NCBI GenBank assembly: GCA_911728455.2
Contig: OU452236.1
Span: 9,703,195-9,767,194, forward strand
From: Marthasterias glacialis
Taxonomy: Eukaryota; Echinodermata; Asteroidea; Forcipulatida; Asteriidae
DNA length: 64,000 nucleotides
Direction of reading: 5' to 3'
The notes beneath the pieces were generated by a model. It was not told the DNA's origin and did not search any database. It saw only the letters and a list, made by a program, of their open reading frames with translations. This document shows positions 21,488 through 33,657 of this stretch, piece after piece. Every line of letters starts with the position of its first letter. Position 1 is the first letter of the stretch. A program made the translations under genes and the position numbers.

Positions 21488-23430
21488 GCACGGGCGTAAA
21501 TCTTGGAAGGGGTGGGTATTTTATTACACCGATACTTTTTGGACCCGGGTGGCCCATATTATTACCATCCCCTAGTTTTTATCAGGTGGTGAATTTTTTT
21601 TGCCTGTAAATCATGACATTTTAACATTTCAAAAGTAAACATTCAAGCAAAAATTAAAACAAGGTGACCGACTTGTCTGAAAATAACATGCACAGTGCAC
21701 ACTTATTCTTATGTGTTTCTATGGAAATTGTTTTAAGTGAAGCTGCAGCTGTACCGTTTAAAACGTTTGGACTGTGTGGAAACTATAGAAAAGTAGAGAG
21801 AACAAAGCACCAACAGATCAAACTTTGCATCAAAAGATAACCCAGAAATGCTTGGAATACACCAAAAATGTTATCTTATCCCATGCTGCTGAATCCCCCA
21901 AACTTTCCCGGTGCCCCATTTCATCAGCAGACCTCAGACGCAATTTGTTCACCCAATTTCTTATTTTCACAGAATGAAGTTTGTTTTCTTTTCTTCGTTT
22001 CTTTCTGATTTGTAAAAGGACAAACTGCTTCAACTATTCTAATGCCTTCTTGACAATAAAGAAAAATGATTGGGTATGTTATTCAACACTTATTGATTTT
22101 TTTAAATCATACACTCCACTTTTTAACACATTTACACCGCTGCTGTCTACAGGTTTCCTCAGGCTTCCGAGTAACAGTGATTAACTTCGCTTTTGAGGCA
22201 TGCATGGTTTCATTACCAGAAATGAATAAAGGCGAATGGGCGGTTCAAAGAGACGAAGCGCGCCAGAAGCCATTACAGTGTGAGGAAATGTTTAAACATT
22301 AGACCTAGTATTGTCTCCGCTCCGCGTGCAATCTATAGACAATGTAGAGGCATTTTACACTTTTTTTCCAATAATTATTTAAGATTTTTCTTTTTTTGCC
22401 TGACAAATATAGTATTATCATTAATGTTTGCCCTCAGCGAGCATGATGGGAAAATTGGCGCCTCGAGATCGATCACCCCTGGAGGGTGCACCTATTTAAA
22501 TAGTGACTGAATCAATGCGCCAAACCGGCCTCATTAAATTGTAGGTCCCGCTCAAATAATATCTGTAAATGACAGATTTGAAGGTCAATACTTTCAGGGA
22601 TTGTTGAAATAGTGTCCAATATTGTATCTTGGGGTTGTGGACTGCCAGTCTTGGGTGGTTTGGACAAGATAGGCCATGAAAAAATGGTCAGCATAGGACC
22701 CCTGTAGATAGCCGCTGTTCTGTTTGGAAGTTTCTTGTCCCGCAGGACTTTCTTTGTGATCATCGGCGTAGCTCCACCCTGGACTACCCCCAATTGAAAA
22801 GAAAACTAAAGTTCAGAGGTCACTGCACATTGTTTCGTGTTTTTGTTTCAAAATACGGAGAGACTAACTTCTTTTTGTGTACTATTGTTTGAATTATCAT
22901 TAACTTTGGTTAATAGGAATTTTATTCACTGGTGCACCCTGGAAACGAGGTTTGTCCAAGACTATCTCGCTATGGGGCGCCCTCACTTGGTTGAAAGTAC
23001 GCTGGGTACATGCACATGTGACTCACTTTGTCAGGTGATCAACACATGACTGTATATTGGCTACACATACACATTGGCATTAATGCCAGCAGCAGCAGCA
23101 GTAGCTTCGAGTTCAGCTTGCTCGTTTGTTGTTAAATACAGATTGATTGAAAACCACTACACTACAGCACTAACAGTTTAGCACTATACGGTATACCAGC
23201 TTAATATTGATCGTCACTTCAGACCATGGAGGTCTATTTCTACTTCCATGATCAGACCAAAGCATTGACAGACTTTTGTTCATCGTGATCATCAGGGTGA
23301 TTGTAACTAGTAATTATCAGTATCATTATCAAGTTAACCACCATGGCTTCACGTACCGACGAAAAAGACAGTTTACAGCCAGCCGTTTCCATGGTAATAT
23401 AATTAATAATAACTAGCTAGACTATATTCA
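21488..23430. other. Intergenic, no supported gene
   Basis: The region holds a 93-codon minus-strand open frame (22793-22512) that opens at TTG and matches no family I recognise. A short (CAG)n run lies at about 23086-23103. I see no exons of neighbouring genes. Confidence 0.4.
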
Positions 23431-23545
23431 TAGCCCCATAAATAGTGCCAATACACTGGGCTACCTCCGCTTCTTCAAGCATGTCAAGAAGAAGCGGAGG
23501 TAGTCCAGCATGTTGGTACAGTATGACTCTATGAGTATGGGGTTA
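23431..23545. mobile_element. Miniature relative of fold-back element 2
   Basis: The left end TAGCCCCATAAATAGTGCC and right end TATGGGGTTA mirror the termini of the element at 6403-7205. Both carry the subterminal CTCCGCTTCTT / AAGAAGCGGAG motif. At 115 bp it keeps only the ends. No target duplication is evident. Confidence 0.75.
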
Positions 23546-23561
23546 ACCATAAATTATACTA

Positions 23562-23670
23562 ACATTTGGTCCAGCCTCTAGTATTCAGTAACCCGGACTA
23601 ATCACCTCTAACATTGTTAGAGGAGGTGATTCGATTAGTCTGAGTGATTGAATACTGGACCAAACAATGT
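23562..23670. mobile_element. Palindromic MITE
   Basis: TTTGGTCCAG, AGTATTCAGTAACCCGGAC and AATCACCTCTAACA on the left mirror GTTAGAGGAGGTGATT, GAATACT and CTGGACCAAA on the right, around a centre near 23615. It lies between two other palindromic elements. Confidence 0.7.
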
Positions 23671-23687
23671 AGTTTTAACATTTGGAC

Positions 23688-24712
23688 TAGACCCAGTAAC
23701 TGGGGCGCTGTACTCCTTTTTTGAAATTTTTGACATTATCTGTCGTACTAGCGCCCCAGTCCGTGGTATATATGGAAAGTGCTCCGATTCGGAGTCCGAA
23801 GCGGTTTTTTTCTGAATCAGTTACAAAATTGTCAAAATTGCAACAAGGACTCGACAGAATTGCTTGAAAATCGCCTACTGGCTTCTCCAAGTATCTACGG
23901 TGAAATAAAATGCAGTTAATTGTACTCACGATCATTTTTGGTCCTCCAAATCGATGATTTTTAGCCCACTATCACGCATATATCAAATTTGCCGTTAGAA
24001 TCGCCATTTTGAATGTGATACTCAACGACCGTTTCCTTATGTCTAAAACGCTGCGAGGATTGCGTGTTCGCTGAGGCCCTGACTTTCATATTGTTTTCCG
24101 CGCAGTCAACGCAGGATACCATGCTGTGTGTAGCGCCAATGTTCACTGATGCCCTGACATTCATATTGATTTGTGTAGTCAATGCAGGATACCAGCTGTG
24201 TAGCCTGGTATCCTGCGTTGACTGCGCAAATCAATATGCATGTCAGGGCATCAGCGAACATTGGCGCTACACACAGCCTGGTATCCTGCGTTGACTGCGC
24301 GGAAAACAATATGAAAGTCAGGGCCTCAGCGAACACGCAATCTTCGCAGCGTTTTAGACATAAGGAAACGGTCGTTGAGTATCACATTCAAAATGGCGAT
24401 TCTAACGGCAAATTTGATAAATGCGTGATAGTGGGCTAAAAATCATCGATTTGGAGGACCAAAAATGATCGTGAGTACAATTAACTGCATTTTATTTCAC
24501 TGTAGATACTTGGAGAAGCCAGTAGGCGATTTTCAAGCAATTCTGTCGAGTCCTTGTTGCAATTTTGACAATTTTGTAACTGATTCAGAAAAAAACCGCT
24601 TCGGACTCCGAATCGGAGCACTTTCCATATATACCACGGACTGGGGCGCTAGTACGACAGATGATGTCAAAAATCTCAAAAAAGGAGTACAGCGCCCCAG
24701 TTACTGGGTCTA
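23688..24712. mobile_element. Fold-back element 1, copy B, intact, 9-bp target duplication
   Basis: The termini are TAGACCCAGTAACTGGGG and its mirror ending CTGGGTCTA. The arms are about 507 bp around a loop of about 10 bp near 24200. CATTTGGAC occurs immediately outside both ends (23679-23687 and 24713-24721). Each arm contains two partly repeated sub-units near the centre (CTGGTATCCTGCGTTGACTG twice). Relative to copy A there is a 12-bp insertion in each arm (near 23790 and 24606), so the arms share it. No transposase is present. Confidence 0.93.
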
Positions 24713-24721
24713 CATTTGGAC

Positions 24722-25560
24722 ATTATCTCATGATCTGGCGTATGTAGAATGGAAAACACTATTTCCACGCTACTTGCCGCATTTTTTTATCATAATGAAA
24801 AGTAAATCACCAACCTGTGCAAAGTGTCCTATTGTTGCTGAAGTATTACTTTCCCTTTTGACTTGAAACAAAATCCACCAGTTTTCAGATTGAATTTGTC
24901 GAAAACGTATCAGATAATGAGCATGCGCGCGGTGTGATTTTGGAGGCGAGTCTCATATCCACAGGAGTTTTTCAAATGGTCCACAAAGCCTTTTCCTCTA
25001 CATTAATGGAGCTAAATTCAATAATAATATGAAATAATTAACCTTACATGGATAACGAATTTTAATTTCCCACCAGCCGGGCAAGTTTTTTTTTACTAGG
25101 CATTTTAATTGCGGAGTACCAAATTTCTGTAGGACACCCCAGCACTCCATTGTGGACTGTTCCAGTACGTCATAGAATTGCCCCACATTAAGCGCAAAAC
25201 AGTAACCGCGTAAATTGAAAACTGAACTGAGCAACTGAACACACACATTGAGGGCACCTGTTACAAAAGTTGTTGAAATTATTTAGTTTTTACTGATCGT
25301 CAGTTTTCCGGCCCTATTTCGACATCAGACAATTTGTTTTTGAGGTGAAAATGAATTCTTTCGAAGTCTTTTTTTTTTTCTAAAAAGTGAATCGAGATCT
25401 GGACACTGATGTTCTTAATGACAGAACAACATTTAAGGTAAAAATTTAAATGATAAAATGGCACTTTTGGCAGCCATGGTCAGCGTAAATTTGTCCGGTC
25501 TGTAAAAAAGTGTATATTTCACAAATACTTCAATTAAAAAAATCTCCTCAACACTTCGGA
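24722..25560. other. Intergenic, nothing recognised
   Basis: AT-rich sequence without convincing exons, repeats or RNA genes. Confidence 0.4.
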
Positions 25561-26033
25561 TTTAATAATAATAATAATAATAGCATGCATTTATAAAGCG
25601 CTTAATACAGGGTTTCTAAGCGCTGGAAAAATGACAAAATTTAAGTGAGAAGAAATAGCATAGTTATACTGTAACAAGATTAGATTGATCTAAATAAGTG
25701 GGTTTTGAGTTCAGTCTTAAATGAGTCCAGTGTAGTGGAGGCACGGATGTGGGCAGGAAGGTTGTTCCAGAGAGTGGGTGTGGCGGTAGAGAAGGCGCGT
25801 TTTCCGTAGCGAGTGTAGGGGATAGGACCAGTGTAGAATTCTAGGTGGGCGGTAGACGATGATCGAAGGACACGAGACGATGATTGCTTTTTGGGAATAA
25901 GTAATTCAGATATATATTTAGGGGCGAGGCCATATTTAACTTTGTATGCAAGAGTGAGAACTTTAAATTGGATCCTTTGAGATATAGGGAGCCAGTGTAA
26001 GGCGCGCAGAACGGGAGTGATGTGATCTGGGTC
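25561..26033 (-). mobile_element. CR1/L2-type LINE 3' end with open C-terminal RT frame
   Basis: The minus strand has an open frame of 117 codons plus stop (26033-25680). It runs from DHITPVLRALHWLPISQRIQ through YKVKYGLAPKYISELL to YGKRAFSTATPTLWNNLP and ends KTELKTHLFRSI. This is the conserved C-terminal tail after the reverse transcriptase of CR1/L2-like retrotransposons. It is followed by a short 3' UTR ending in (ATT)n at about 25580-25561. The copy is 5'-truncated, as is usual for these elements, and shows no stops in the retained part, which suggests recent insertion. Confidence 0.88.
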
Positions 26034-26039
26034 ACAAAA

Positions 26040-27229
26040 AAGTGTCCTTTCTACTCATCCTAGTTGTTTAAAGGAAAATCGGTCTGTTCAGCATGCCATT
26101 GTTTTGTCCATATTTATGAACACTGTGAAAGTCAAAATGATGTAGGTCCAATGGCTTTTGGTGAGGTAAGTTGTCAGCCTCAGACCTGTGATAAGTTTGT
26201 AGTACCTCAAAACAAAGTGGGATCGATCACAAAGCACGATTTTTTTTTATAAGAGCGTTTTTAAAAATTAACTTTGAGTTTAAGATCTACCTCCATATAC
26301 TGTTGATTGCATGCAACATTTGTTCAATTGATTCAGTTAAATTACAAACGTTTTCTCTGGATATCTAACACTTTCATACATTTCAACCAAATTATCCACA
26401 AAGCTTACCCCTTATTCCATAACTCTGATTGTACTGGTTTCTTATAAGCTGTTATAAGTGAGGTAATTATAGACACTTCCCCCTGCCACCTTCACTTCAA
26501 TCCTAGGACTGTGACCTCAAACTGGGTTATCACCCTATCAATTACAGCACCCATTTGGTGTCTGCCACAGGCTGCTGGTGTTTTAACAAAAATTCTGAAG
26601 AGCTTGGATGGGGATGAAGCATGCATGAAGGAAGCCTGAGTGTTTCTTTTTTAATTTCTCAAGAAATACTTGGTCAATTTTTATGATTCAAATTTGGTTG
26701 TGTGGTTACTTTTGACACTCCTCTCAATTCTCAGGGAATTGGGGAGAATTTTGGAGTCACTTTTTGTTAATAAAGTCACAGGCAGTAGTGCCTGATACTG
26801 CCTGTTAACGCCTAATTACATCCAAACTGGGGAATACTGAAACCGCAAGGGCTGCCATACTGAAGTTAAGATCTTATCAGTCACCCAAACCGCAGAGTGC
26901 TCAGCAGGGGAGTATAAACAATGACCGGGAAAGTAGGGACCAAGTACCGGGAAGATTTGGGAGATTTGGGAGCGGGTGAAACTTTGGGCACAAAGTGTCC
27001 CGCACAAAATTCTCTGACCGGGTCGATCTTCCCGGTACTTTCCCGGGAATAGTTTTGATAAGGTGCCTTACTATGCATCGTATTCCACGCGTCCGTGTTG
27101 TTTGTTTCAGCCGGAGTAAGTAAAGTTTATGCCCAATTTCAGTTTCCAGACTAATTAAGGTGTGGTCAAAACATTTCAAAGATTTATGAACCCGCCAGTC
27201 TGCAAGTTTTGGTCACAATATGAAAAAAG
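26040..27229. other. Intergenic, mostly featureless
   Basis: One imperfect inverted repeat lies at about 26921-27050 (ACCGGGAAAGTAGGGACC and TACCGGGAAGAT against ATCTTCCCGGTA and CTTTCCCGG). No gene is recognised. Confidence 0.4.
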
Positions 27230-27560
27230 TTTCTGTTAATATAAGGTAAAACACTGCAAAAGTTTTGTTATACATTTTTTTCACTAAGAGGATTGCGTGT
27301 TCTATGATGCCGTGAGCTGAGTTATCTATTTTTACGCAGTCAAAGCAGGATACTAGTTGTATAGCATAGGCTGGTTGAAACGCACGCTCCCTCTTTAGCC
27401 ATTGTGGGCCCGGGGGTCGTTGCAAGATTTTCCATCCGGCATTTCAACCAGCCCACACTACACAGCTGGTATCCTGCATTGACTGTGCACAAAAGTATGT
27501 AAATCAGCTCAGGGCATCAGAAAACACGCAATCTGCGTAGTGTTAATACATTGTACGTCT
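27230..27560. mobile_element. Diverged relative of fold-back element 1
   Basis: AGGATTGCGTGTTC, TACGCAGTCAAAGCAGGATA and, on the other side, GGTATCCTGCATTGACTG and AACACGCAATC correspond in order to the inner arms of the elements at 5281 and 23688. The mirrored halves surround a loop of about 100 bp. The outer arms are not clearly recognisable. Confidence 0.6.
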
Positions 27561-28660
27561 TTTTACATGTAAGGACACAGTCTTTGAGGAATATCCAAAT
27601 CCTAAACGCAAAGCGTCAAGTGACCTTGTACAGAATGGATTTAAATGTAATGGCTATATGGTGGGCTTTGGTTTTGGGCCTACCTTATCTTTGACATCTT
27701 GAGAAGTGAGGTGGCGATGGCGATTTTCCAGATTTTAGTTGTGTCTTTGTCGTCATTCAAAAACAAATATTGGGAACTGGGGTGTTTTCTGAAAAAGCAT
27801 AGCAAGTCACCAAAACACGACATAAACACCAGTGCTTCCCCGGGGCTCTACATGTAGTACAACCGTCCAAGTCAGAAAAAAACATGAATACAGTGCCCCA
27901 GTTAATGTGTTTGTTGGTACCTGTGTACACAAATGCCTTGCAAAATTCAAGCTTCGAAAAAAGGGAGTAACAAAACTGAACCAAAATCCATCAGATTAAA
28001 ACTCTCCTGAGGTACAATGTATGCAGGAGATGTTATCGATTAATACGATGGAATGATTTTATCAGAAAAGTTCTGAAACAAGTTTTTGGCCAAAGTCTGA
28101 TGTCTAAAATGGACCATACAATTATCGCAACTAAAATACTATACTTGTGGGTTATTATTGATGAAAAGTGATGTTGACCCCTTGCATGACCGGGAAGTAC
28201 CTCCGCACAATGTGCATCCACCATTACCGCCATTTTGGGAGACGATCCTTTTGCAAACATTTAATTTTGACTCCCAAAATGGCAGACAGGACAGGCCTGT
28301 GTACAATGGTGTACATTCATTGCGCATTGTGAAATGGGTCAAAACTGTATCGCATAACCACTGTGCCTAATAGCATTTTCGCATCCGACTGCCACTTATT
28401 CAACGTTAACGGTGGGACTGTTCATACAGGATCAAGGTTTCCACAACGGCTAAAATAGAGCACAGAGCAAGGCCAAACCAACCCTATTAGGGCTTATTAG
28501 GGTAGGGAAGAAGTTCTTTGGGACAGGGACTGGACAAACACAACCATGCTACCTTGAGAAAACTATGTCTCTGAAGATTGCATTGCTGCCTGTCTTCTTC
28601 GATAATCTACCTGGGTCCGAGAAACAAGACCGTGAACCTTCACCCTAGACCTTAAGACAA
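27561..28660. other. Intergenic, no supported gene
   Basis: A short inverted repeat, CCGCCATTTTGGGAG / CTCCCAAAATGGC, lies at about 28227-28285. I recognise nothing else. Confidence 0.35.
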
Positions 28661-31450
28661 GCGAATAGGAGCCCGATGCAAGTCAAGTTTGATTTCCAGA
28701 TCAGACCAGTCCATGACCCACACCTTCGTGGTGGCCAACATAGAGCCAGATGTTATCATGGGAAGCGACTTTCTGTCAACCTTCCATTGCCAGTGGCAAT
28801 GGGGGGACAACATGGTTCTCATCAACGAGAAAACCATAGCTCTGGTAGGCCGCAAACGGCATCCGTTGGTGGCAAGAGTTCATGTTACCAAGAATGCGAT
28901 CATATGGGCAAGAAACGAAGCCATCAGGCAAGAAGTAGCAAGCAAACAGCAGCTGGGGACTGGATGGAATGGTGTACCCGAATCTGGAATCCACGGATGG
29001 ATGCCAAGTGGCCATTGCAATGGGTTTAATAGTTGACACTAGACCTTCACACAAGTGGTTGGAGACCTGATGCAAGCCAAGTTTGAACTCAAGATCAGAG
29101 ACCAGTCCATGACCCGCACCTAAGTGGTGGCCAACATAAAGCCAGATGTCATCCTGGGAAGCAACTTTCTGTCATAAATATTTTCATCATCGGGACAAAC
29201 GTGATCATACAGCCATGACACGAGACCATCAGGCAAGAAGTAGCAGGCAAACAACAGCTGGGGATTGGAATGGTGTACCAAAATTTTGAATCCACGGATG
29301 ATGGTGACATGGCAGTTGCTATGGGGTTTAATATATGACAACACAAAACCTGTTAGGGTAATCAACCCGACGCCCGACCAAGAAAATATTTACAAGGCCT
29401 GGCATTGTTTTCACCTGTGGACAGCAATGACATTTTAAGTCGGAATGGGATCACCGGCAGCACAGCATTAATCACCTCTCTTCAGTAGCCAACACTGTGG
29501 GTACCGACAAAGGAAAAGTTCCAAGCCACTCGCACGATCTTCTGGACAGACGGGCCGTGAATGTGCATCGTGCCAAGCATGCCAGGTTGGTGGGATTGCT
29601 GACAGAGTTTGCAGAGGCATTGATAGACCCAGATGGCCGACTTGGTAGGACGAAGCTGGCCAAATAAAATCTGCATGGGGGATTGACACCAATGCCACAG
29701 CTGGTCAGAAGACTACCAATCCACAAATGCAATGAAGCAGAGAAGCAAGTGGAAACAGATGCTCCGGGATGGGGTGGTTGAACCTTTCAATAGCTCATGG
29801 TCTTCACTGGTGGTGCTAGTGAAAAAGGATGGGACGGTGCCATTGTGTGTCGACTTCTGGAAGGTTAATGAAGTCAATCAAAGATGCCTACCCCATTCCC
29901 CGGAAAGAAGGCAACATTGACATCTTGAGTGGGGAGAGATGTTTCAGTACATTTGACCTTACCAGAGGCTACTTGCAATTGAGATTGGACTCCAGTGACA
30001 GGTCGCGGTGATGTACTTGGATGACGTGATAGAGGAGCACTACCACAGTTTGGTCGCAATTATGGATCGATTTTGCGCATTGGGATTTACCTGAAACCCA
30101 AGAAGTGTGGTTTCTTTGTCAGCCGCGGGAGTTAGCATTGACCCAGAGGAAGTGGCAGTCATTAAGAATTGGCCTAGCCAGCAAATCTGACATGGGTCTG
30201 GAGTTTGGGTTAGCACCCTATTTTAGGCGTTTTATCTTCAAGTTTGCCAAGATAGCTTGTCCTCTACTCGCCCGTATCAACTAGAACCGGAGGGGCTTTT
30301 CTTGGACTGACAACTGCCAGTGTGCATTCAGACATCTGAAGAGTGCACTCACCTCAGTGCTGTGTTACCCTAGTGCCGATCATTGTTATGTCATAGATGT
30401 CAGCCACTGCACTATTGGAGCCGTGCTCGCTCAAAGGCAGGATACTGGGGAGGGGTATCGCTTACGACAGTCAGACTCTTACCAAGGCTGAACGCAACTA
30501 CTCTTAGACACTTAACATGCTTAAAGTGTTGCTGGCCATGGCTCAGTTCATCCACTACTTTAAGAACTATCTTTTGGGGAAAAGCTTTCTTCTCAAAAGA
30601 GACCAGCCTCTGATGGCGTAGCAACAAGTAGCCACAAGGCGACCCTGATTTCCAGAGTATCAGTTAGTGGTTACAAGAAGGGCCCTCCAGACCCACTGGA
30701 CATAAGGGTAAGTGTCAGCACTCAAAACGGTTACAAAGTTCTGGTTGGCAAAGTGGGAGACACTCTGGCTGGAGGAGAGATTTCTCCAGATTGCCTTGGA
30801 CCAGTTTGGTAGCATGTCGCCCTAGTGGAAGGTGGTGGTCACGTGCGGGGTATTGTAAGACATTCTGAGGCTGCACACAGCAATGGGGCAGCAGGACACT
30901 TGGGAACCACACGGACAAATAACCGACTGAGACAAGCTCAAGTTTGTTGTGACGTCAGGCCAAGGAATGGTGCCAGAAGTGTCACGCACGTCGGTCAAAG
31001 AAGCTGCCTCTGCACAATGTGTGGTCGGCGCACCAATGGAGTGCATAGCAATCGCGCTCACTGGCAGATTCCCGAGAACAAGAGCAGGGAATACCATCAT
31101 CAAGGTTTTGGCCAACCAAGTGGGTTGAAGTTTTCCGAGTAGCCGATCAGACATTGGACACAAGTCCTCGTCAATCAGGTCCTCGTCAAACAGGTCTTCA
31201 CAGGAGATCCATACGGATTAAGGGAGAGAATTTGAGGCAGGGTTGTTCCAGGATGTCTCGCATCACACCATTCCACCCACAGTAGAATGGACTGGTGGAA
31301 TGCTTTAACCGCAGGGTTAAGATTATTCTACAGGAAGACTGGGGTGTGCATCTTCCCAAAAAGATGATGGCACATCGGTCATTCCAGCTCAAAAGCACCA
31401 AATTCAAACCGAAGATTGAGCTACCATTAGTCCCGGTTGTGGAGTCACTG
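28660..31450 (+). pseudogene. Decayed Ty3-like retrotransposon (protease, RT, RNase H, integrase remnants)
   Basis: Fragments in the usual pol order are readable in shifting plus-strand frames. A retropepsin C-terminal segment lies around 28700-28760 and again at 29110-29170. Reverse transcriptase starts at about 29735-30010; the catalytic-box region follows as a partial YLDDV near 30015, then a post-RT connection and RNase H-like part (30150-30620). Integrase zinc-finger and catalytic-core-like remnants extend to about 31410. Stops and frameshifts break every domain, and I found no long terminal repeats. An internal duplication (about 28670-29030 against 29070-29345) doubles the protease end. 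It cannot be functional. Confidence 0.82.
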
Positions 31451-31556
31451 AATGGAGGAAGATTTTTTGGGGGGGGAATGTTTGCAAAAAACGTGTGTAT
31501 TTGTTCGAAAGGTCATCACAATCCCTGATAGTAAGTGGGCTTTGGGCTAAAACAGT

Positions 31557-31592
31557 TGAGGGAGTCCAGCGTATTGGCAGTATTAATGGGGC
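31557..31592. mobile_element. Solo end of fold-back element 2 family
   Basis: GAGGGAGTCCAGCGTATTGG followed by CAGTATTAATGGGGCT matches the right terminus of the element at 6403-7205. No second arm is nearby. Confidence 0.6.
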
Positions 31593-32990
31593 TCAATGAC
31601 GAGCCATTGCAACAGTTGATTTTTGTATTTTGTTTTAATCTTGCAGTTAGAAATTTAACACCACTAAGTGCTTTTAAACTTTGCCCTTTTTGTGCGTAGT
31701 TGTACTCGCCTTTTGCTGGCTTTTTGGCGCCAATAGGGCTAATAGGGCACAATGACTAGCCAGTGCAACGTCAATTTTAATGTACTCGCCACAACTGAGC
31801 AAAGGGTAAAGTGAGCACTGGGGAAAGACATTTCAAAAGAAAACTTATTATTGAATAAGTTTGATTTCACAGCCTGTATGAAGTTTTTGCTAAATTAACT
31901 TTGTTAAAACCTAAGTGAGTTTCCCAATTTGAACAAGTGGTGTTTGGAAAAATATACTATATCGGATATTGGTATAATTTGTTGTATTGTATAGATGGCT
32001 GCAACCAAGGGTTAAGAGTGTCTGTTTCCAAGGCTACTGAATCAACGCATGACATAGCTCCTTTAAATCCATGTGAACTGTACCGAGCTAAAACCACAGG
32101 GAGGGGACCGTCACTCAGACGAATGCTCCGCAGGCCCAAAGACGGGCAAATATAATGTTCTGTAAGATAAATTAGGGAGGACTGCTGATGTGAAATATGC
32201 TGAAACCTGTAAAGAACGGAACTGTTTGAGTACAATTGAAACTTTATATTATTACTGTATTGATATGAAGAGATTTGAAATAAAGTGTGGTTGGATGAAG
32301 GAACTATGGCCTAAAGCATTAATTGAGGTAAGATTGGCCAATGCAAAGTGAAAAATTGATTTTAAATGCACGTTGTAAACTGAAGGTTGAATTAGAGAAT
32401 TTGCAAACAAAAAGTGTTTTTGCAATTAGCAGTGAACCGAAGTTTGAAATATACGTTTGGTTGAAGTATCATTGAAGTGAAGTGGAAACACAAATGTTTG
32501 ATGATGTAATATTGAAATCAGTCTGGATCACAGATTTGGTTGATGATACATTGAATGAAAACTTGAATCCTATTTTGTTGACAAAAATTTTGAAGAGAAA
32601 GTTAAAGTATAAAAGTTAAACTGATCGATAAAGTTGAGTTGGCAATAGACGTTAACACCGGTGGTGCATTAAAGTGAATCAATCTCAGATGAGTGTAATG
32701 GAAGTAAATCCCTGAAGACACAACAAGAAAATGGTTTGTTGAACTTATCATAATATTCGAGCAATTAATCCTTTGTTTCCTGGTCATTCCTGTCCGTCAG
32801 TTGACTTTTTGTCCGAGTTTTAGAACCTGGATCACCGTTTGAAAAATTATTTATCGGAAGCGGTGAGAAACTTTTGCATATGGCGTCATTTGAGTAGGGC
32901 GCCCTCGGCTAGAGGTAAAAAGAAGGCAGCTCATTGGCTGATCCTGTGCGCCGCACTTACATAGTTGTGTGTTTTCCATTCCTTATTCCT
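31593..32990. other. Upstream of CISD3, unassigned
   Basis: No exon or repeat is recognised with confidence. The missing first exon of the CISD3-like gene should lie here or further upstream. Confidence 0.35.
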
Positions 32991-33154
32991 CTAAAGCCCG
33001 GTTTATACTTCACGCGAAGGTGAATCGAATTTGACGTCACTCTCCAACATTCGCAGCGAATTCAACACATTGATCGGGGGCGAGTGAACTGTTCGTCGTG
33101 ACTTTGTGAGTCAAATTCGCTGCGCATTCGCGTGAATTATGAACTGTGCTTTAG
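32991..33154. mobile_element. MITE with CTAAAG ... CTTTAG ends
   Basis: CTAAAGCCCGGTTTATACTTC at the left mirrors GAATTATGAACTGTGCTTTAG at the right, with further mirrored GAATTCGC-type strings inside. The 164-bp element has no obvious target duplication beyond TA-type ambiguity. Confidence 0.7.
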
Positions 33155-33657
33155 ATGGCGGCGTGGTGATGTCAATGCATAAGGTCCATTACTGTTTAAA
33201 TCTTGGCTAGAGCAGGGTCACCACATGTAGCAATTTTTTTCAGAAGTATTTTTCACTGACTTGGGAAATATTCAAATTATTTTGGGGGATAAAATGAAAG
33301 TACGCCTCCTAAAGCTGTATGGTATAAGGAAAATTTCTGTCCGTAAACCAATAATTTGAATGCATGATGTTAGTTGACATTTCTTGTAGATTTTTTTTTC
33401 TTTAGGAATTCTTGTTTTTGCAAGCTCCATTTAACTTTTTGTTTTGTGGCCTATTTAAGGGATGTTTCAGCAACACTCACTCAAAAACAAAACATTTCTT
33501 GTGAGTCTAATATGAATTTTAGGGTCAGGCTTTAGGTGTATTAAAGAAACTTAACTGTACGAATTGTGGAGCTTATATAATGCATTATATAGGGACTATA
33601 AGCAGAGATAAGAAGGGCATCATCATTGATTAGGAAATTTATTGTTTTGATACACAG

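Noticed and set aside
22512-22793. 93-codon minus-strand frame
   Set aside because: It opens at TTG, has no splice sites that link it to a neighbour, and belongs to no family I recognise.
33471-33500. 30-nt phase-0 segment between TTTCAG and GTGAGT, possible CISD3 exon
   Set aside because: It is too short to judge, and the encoded residues do not resemble the region preceding the first CDGSH motif.
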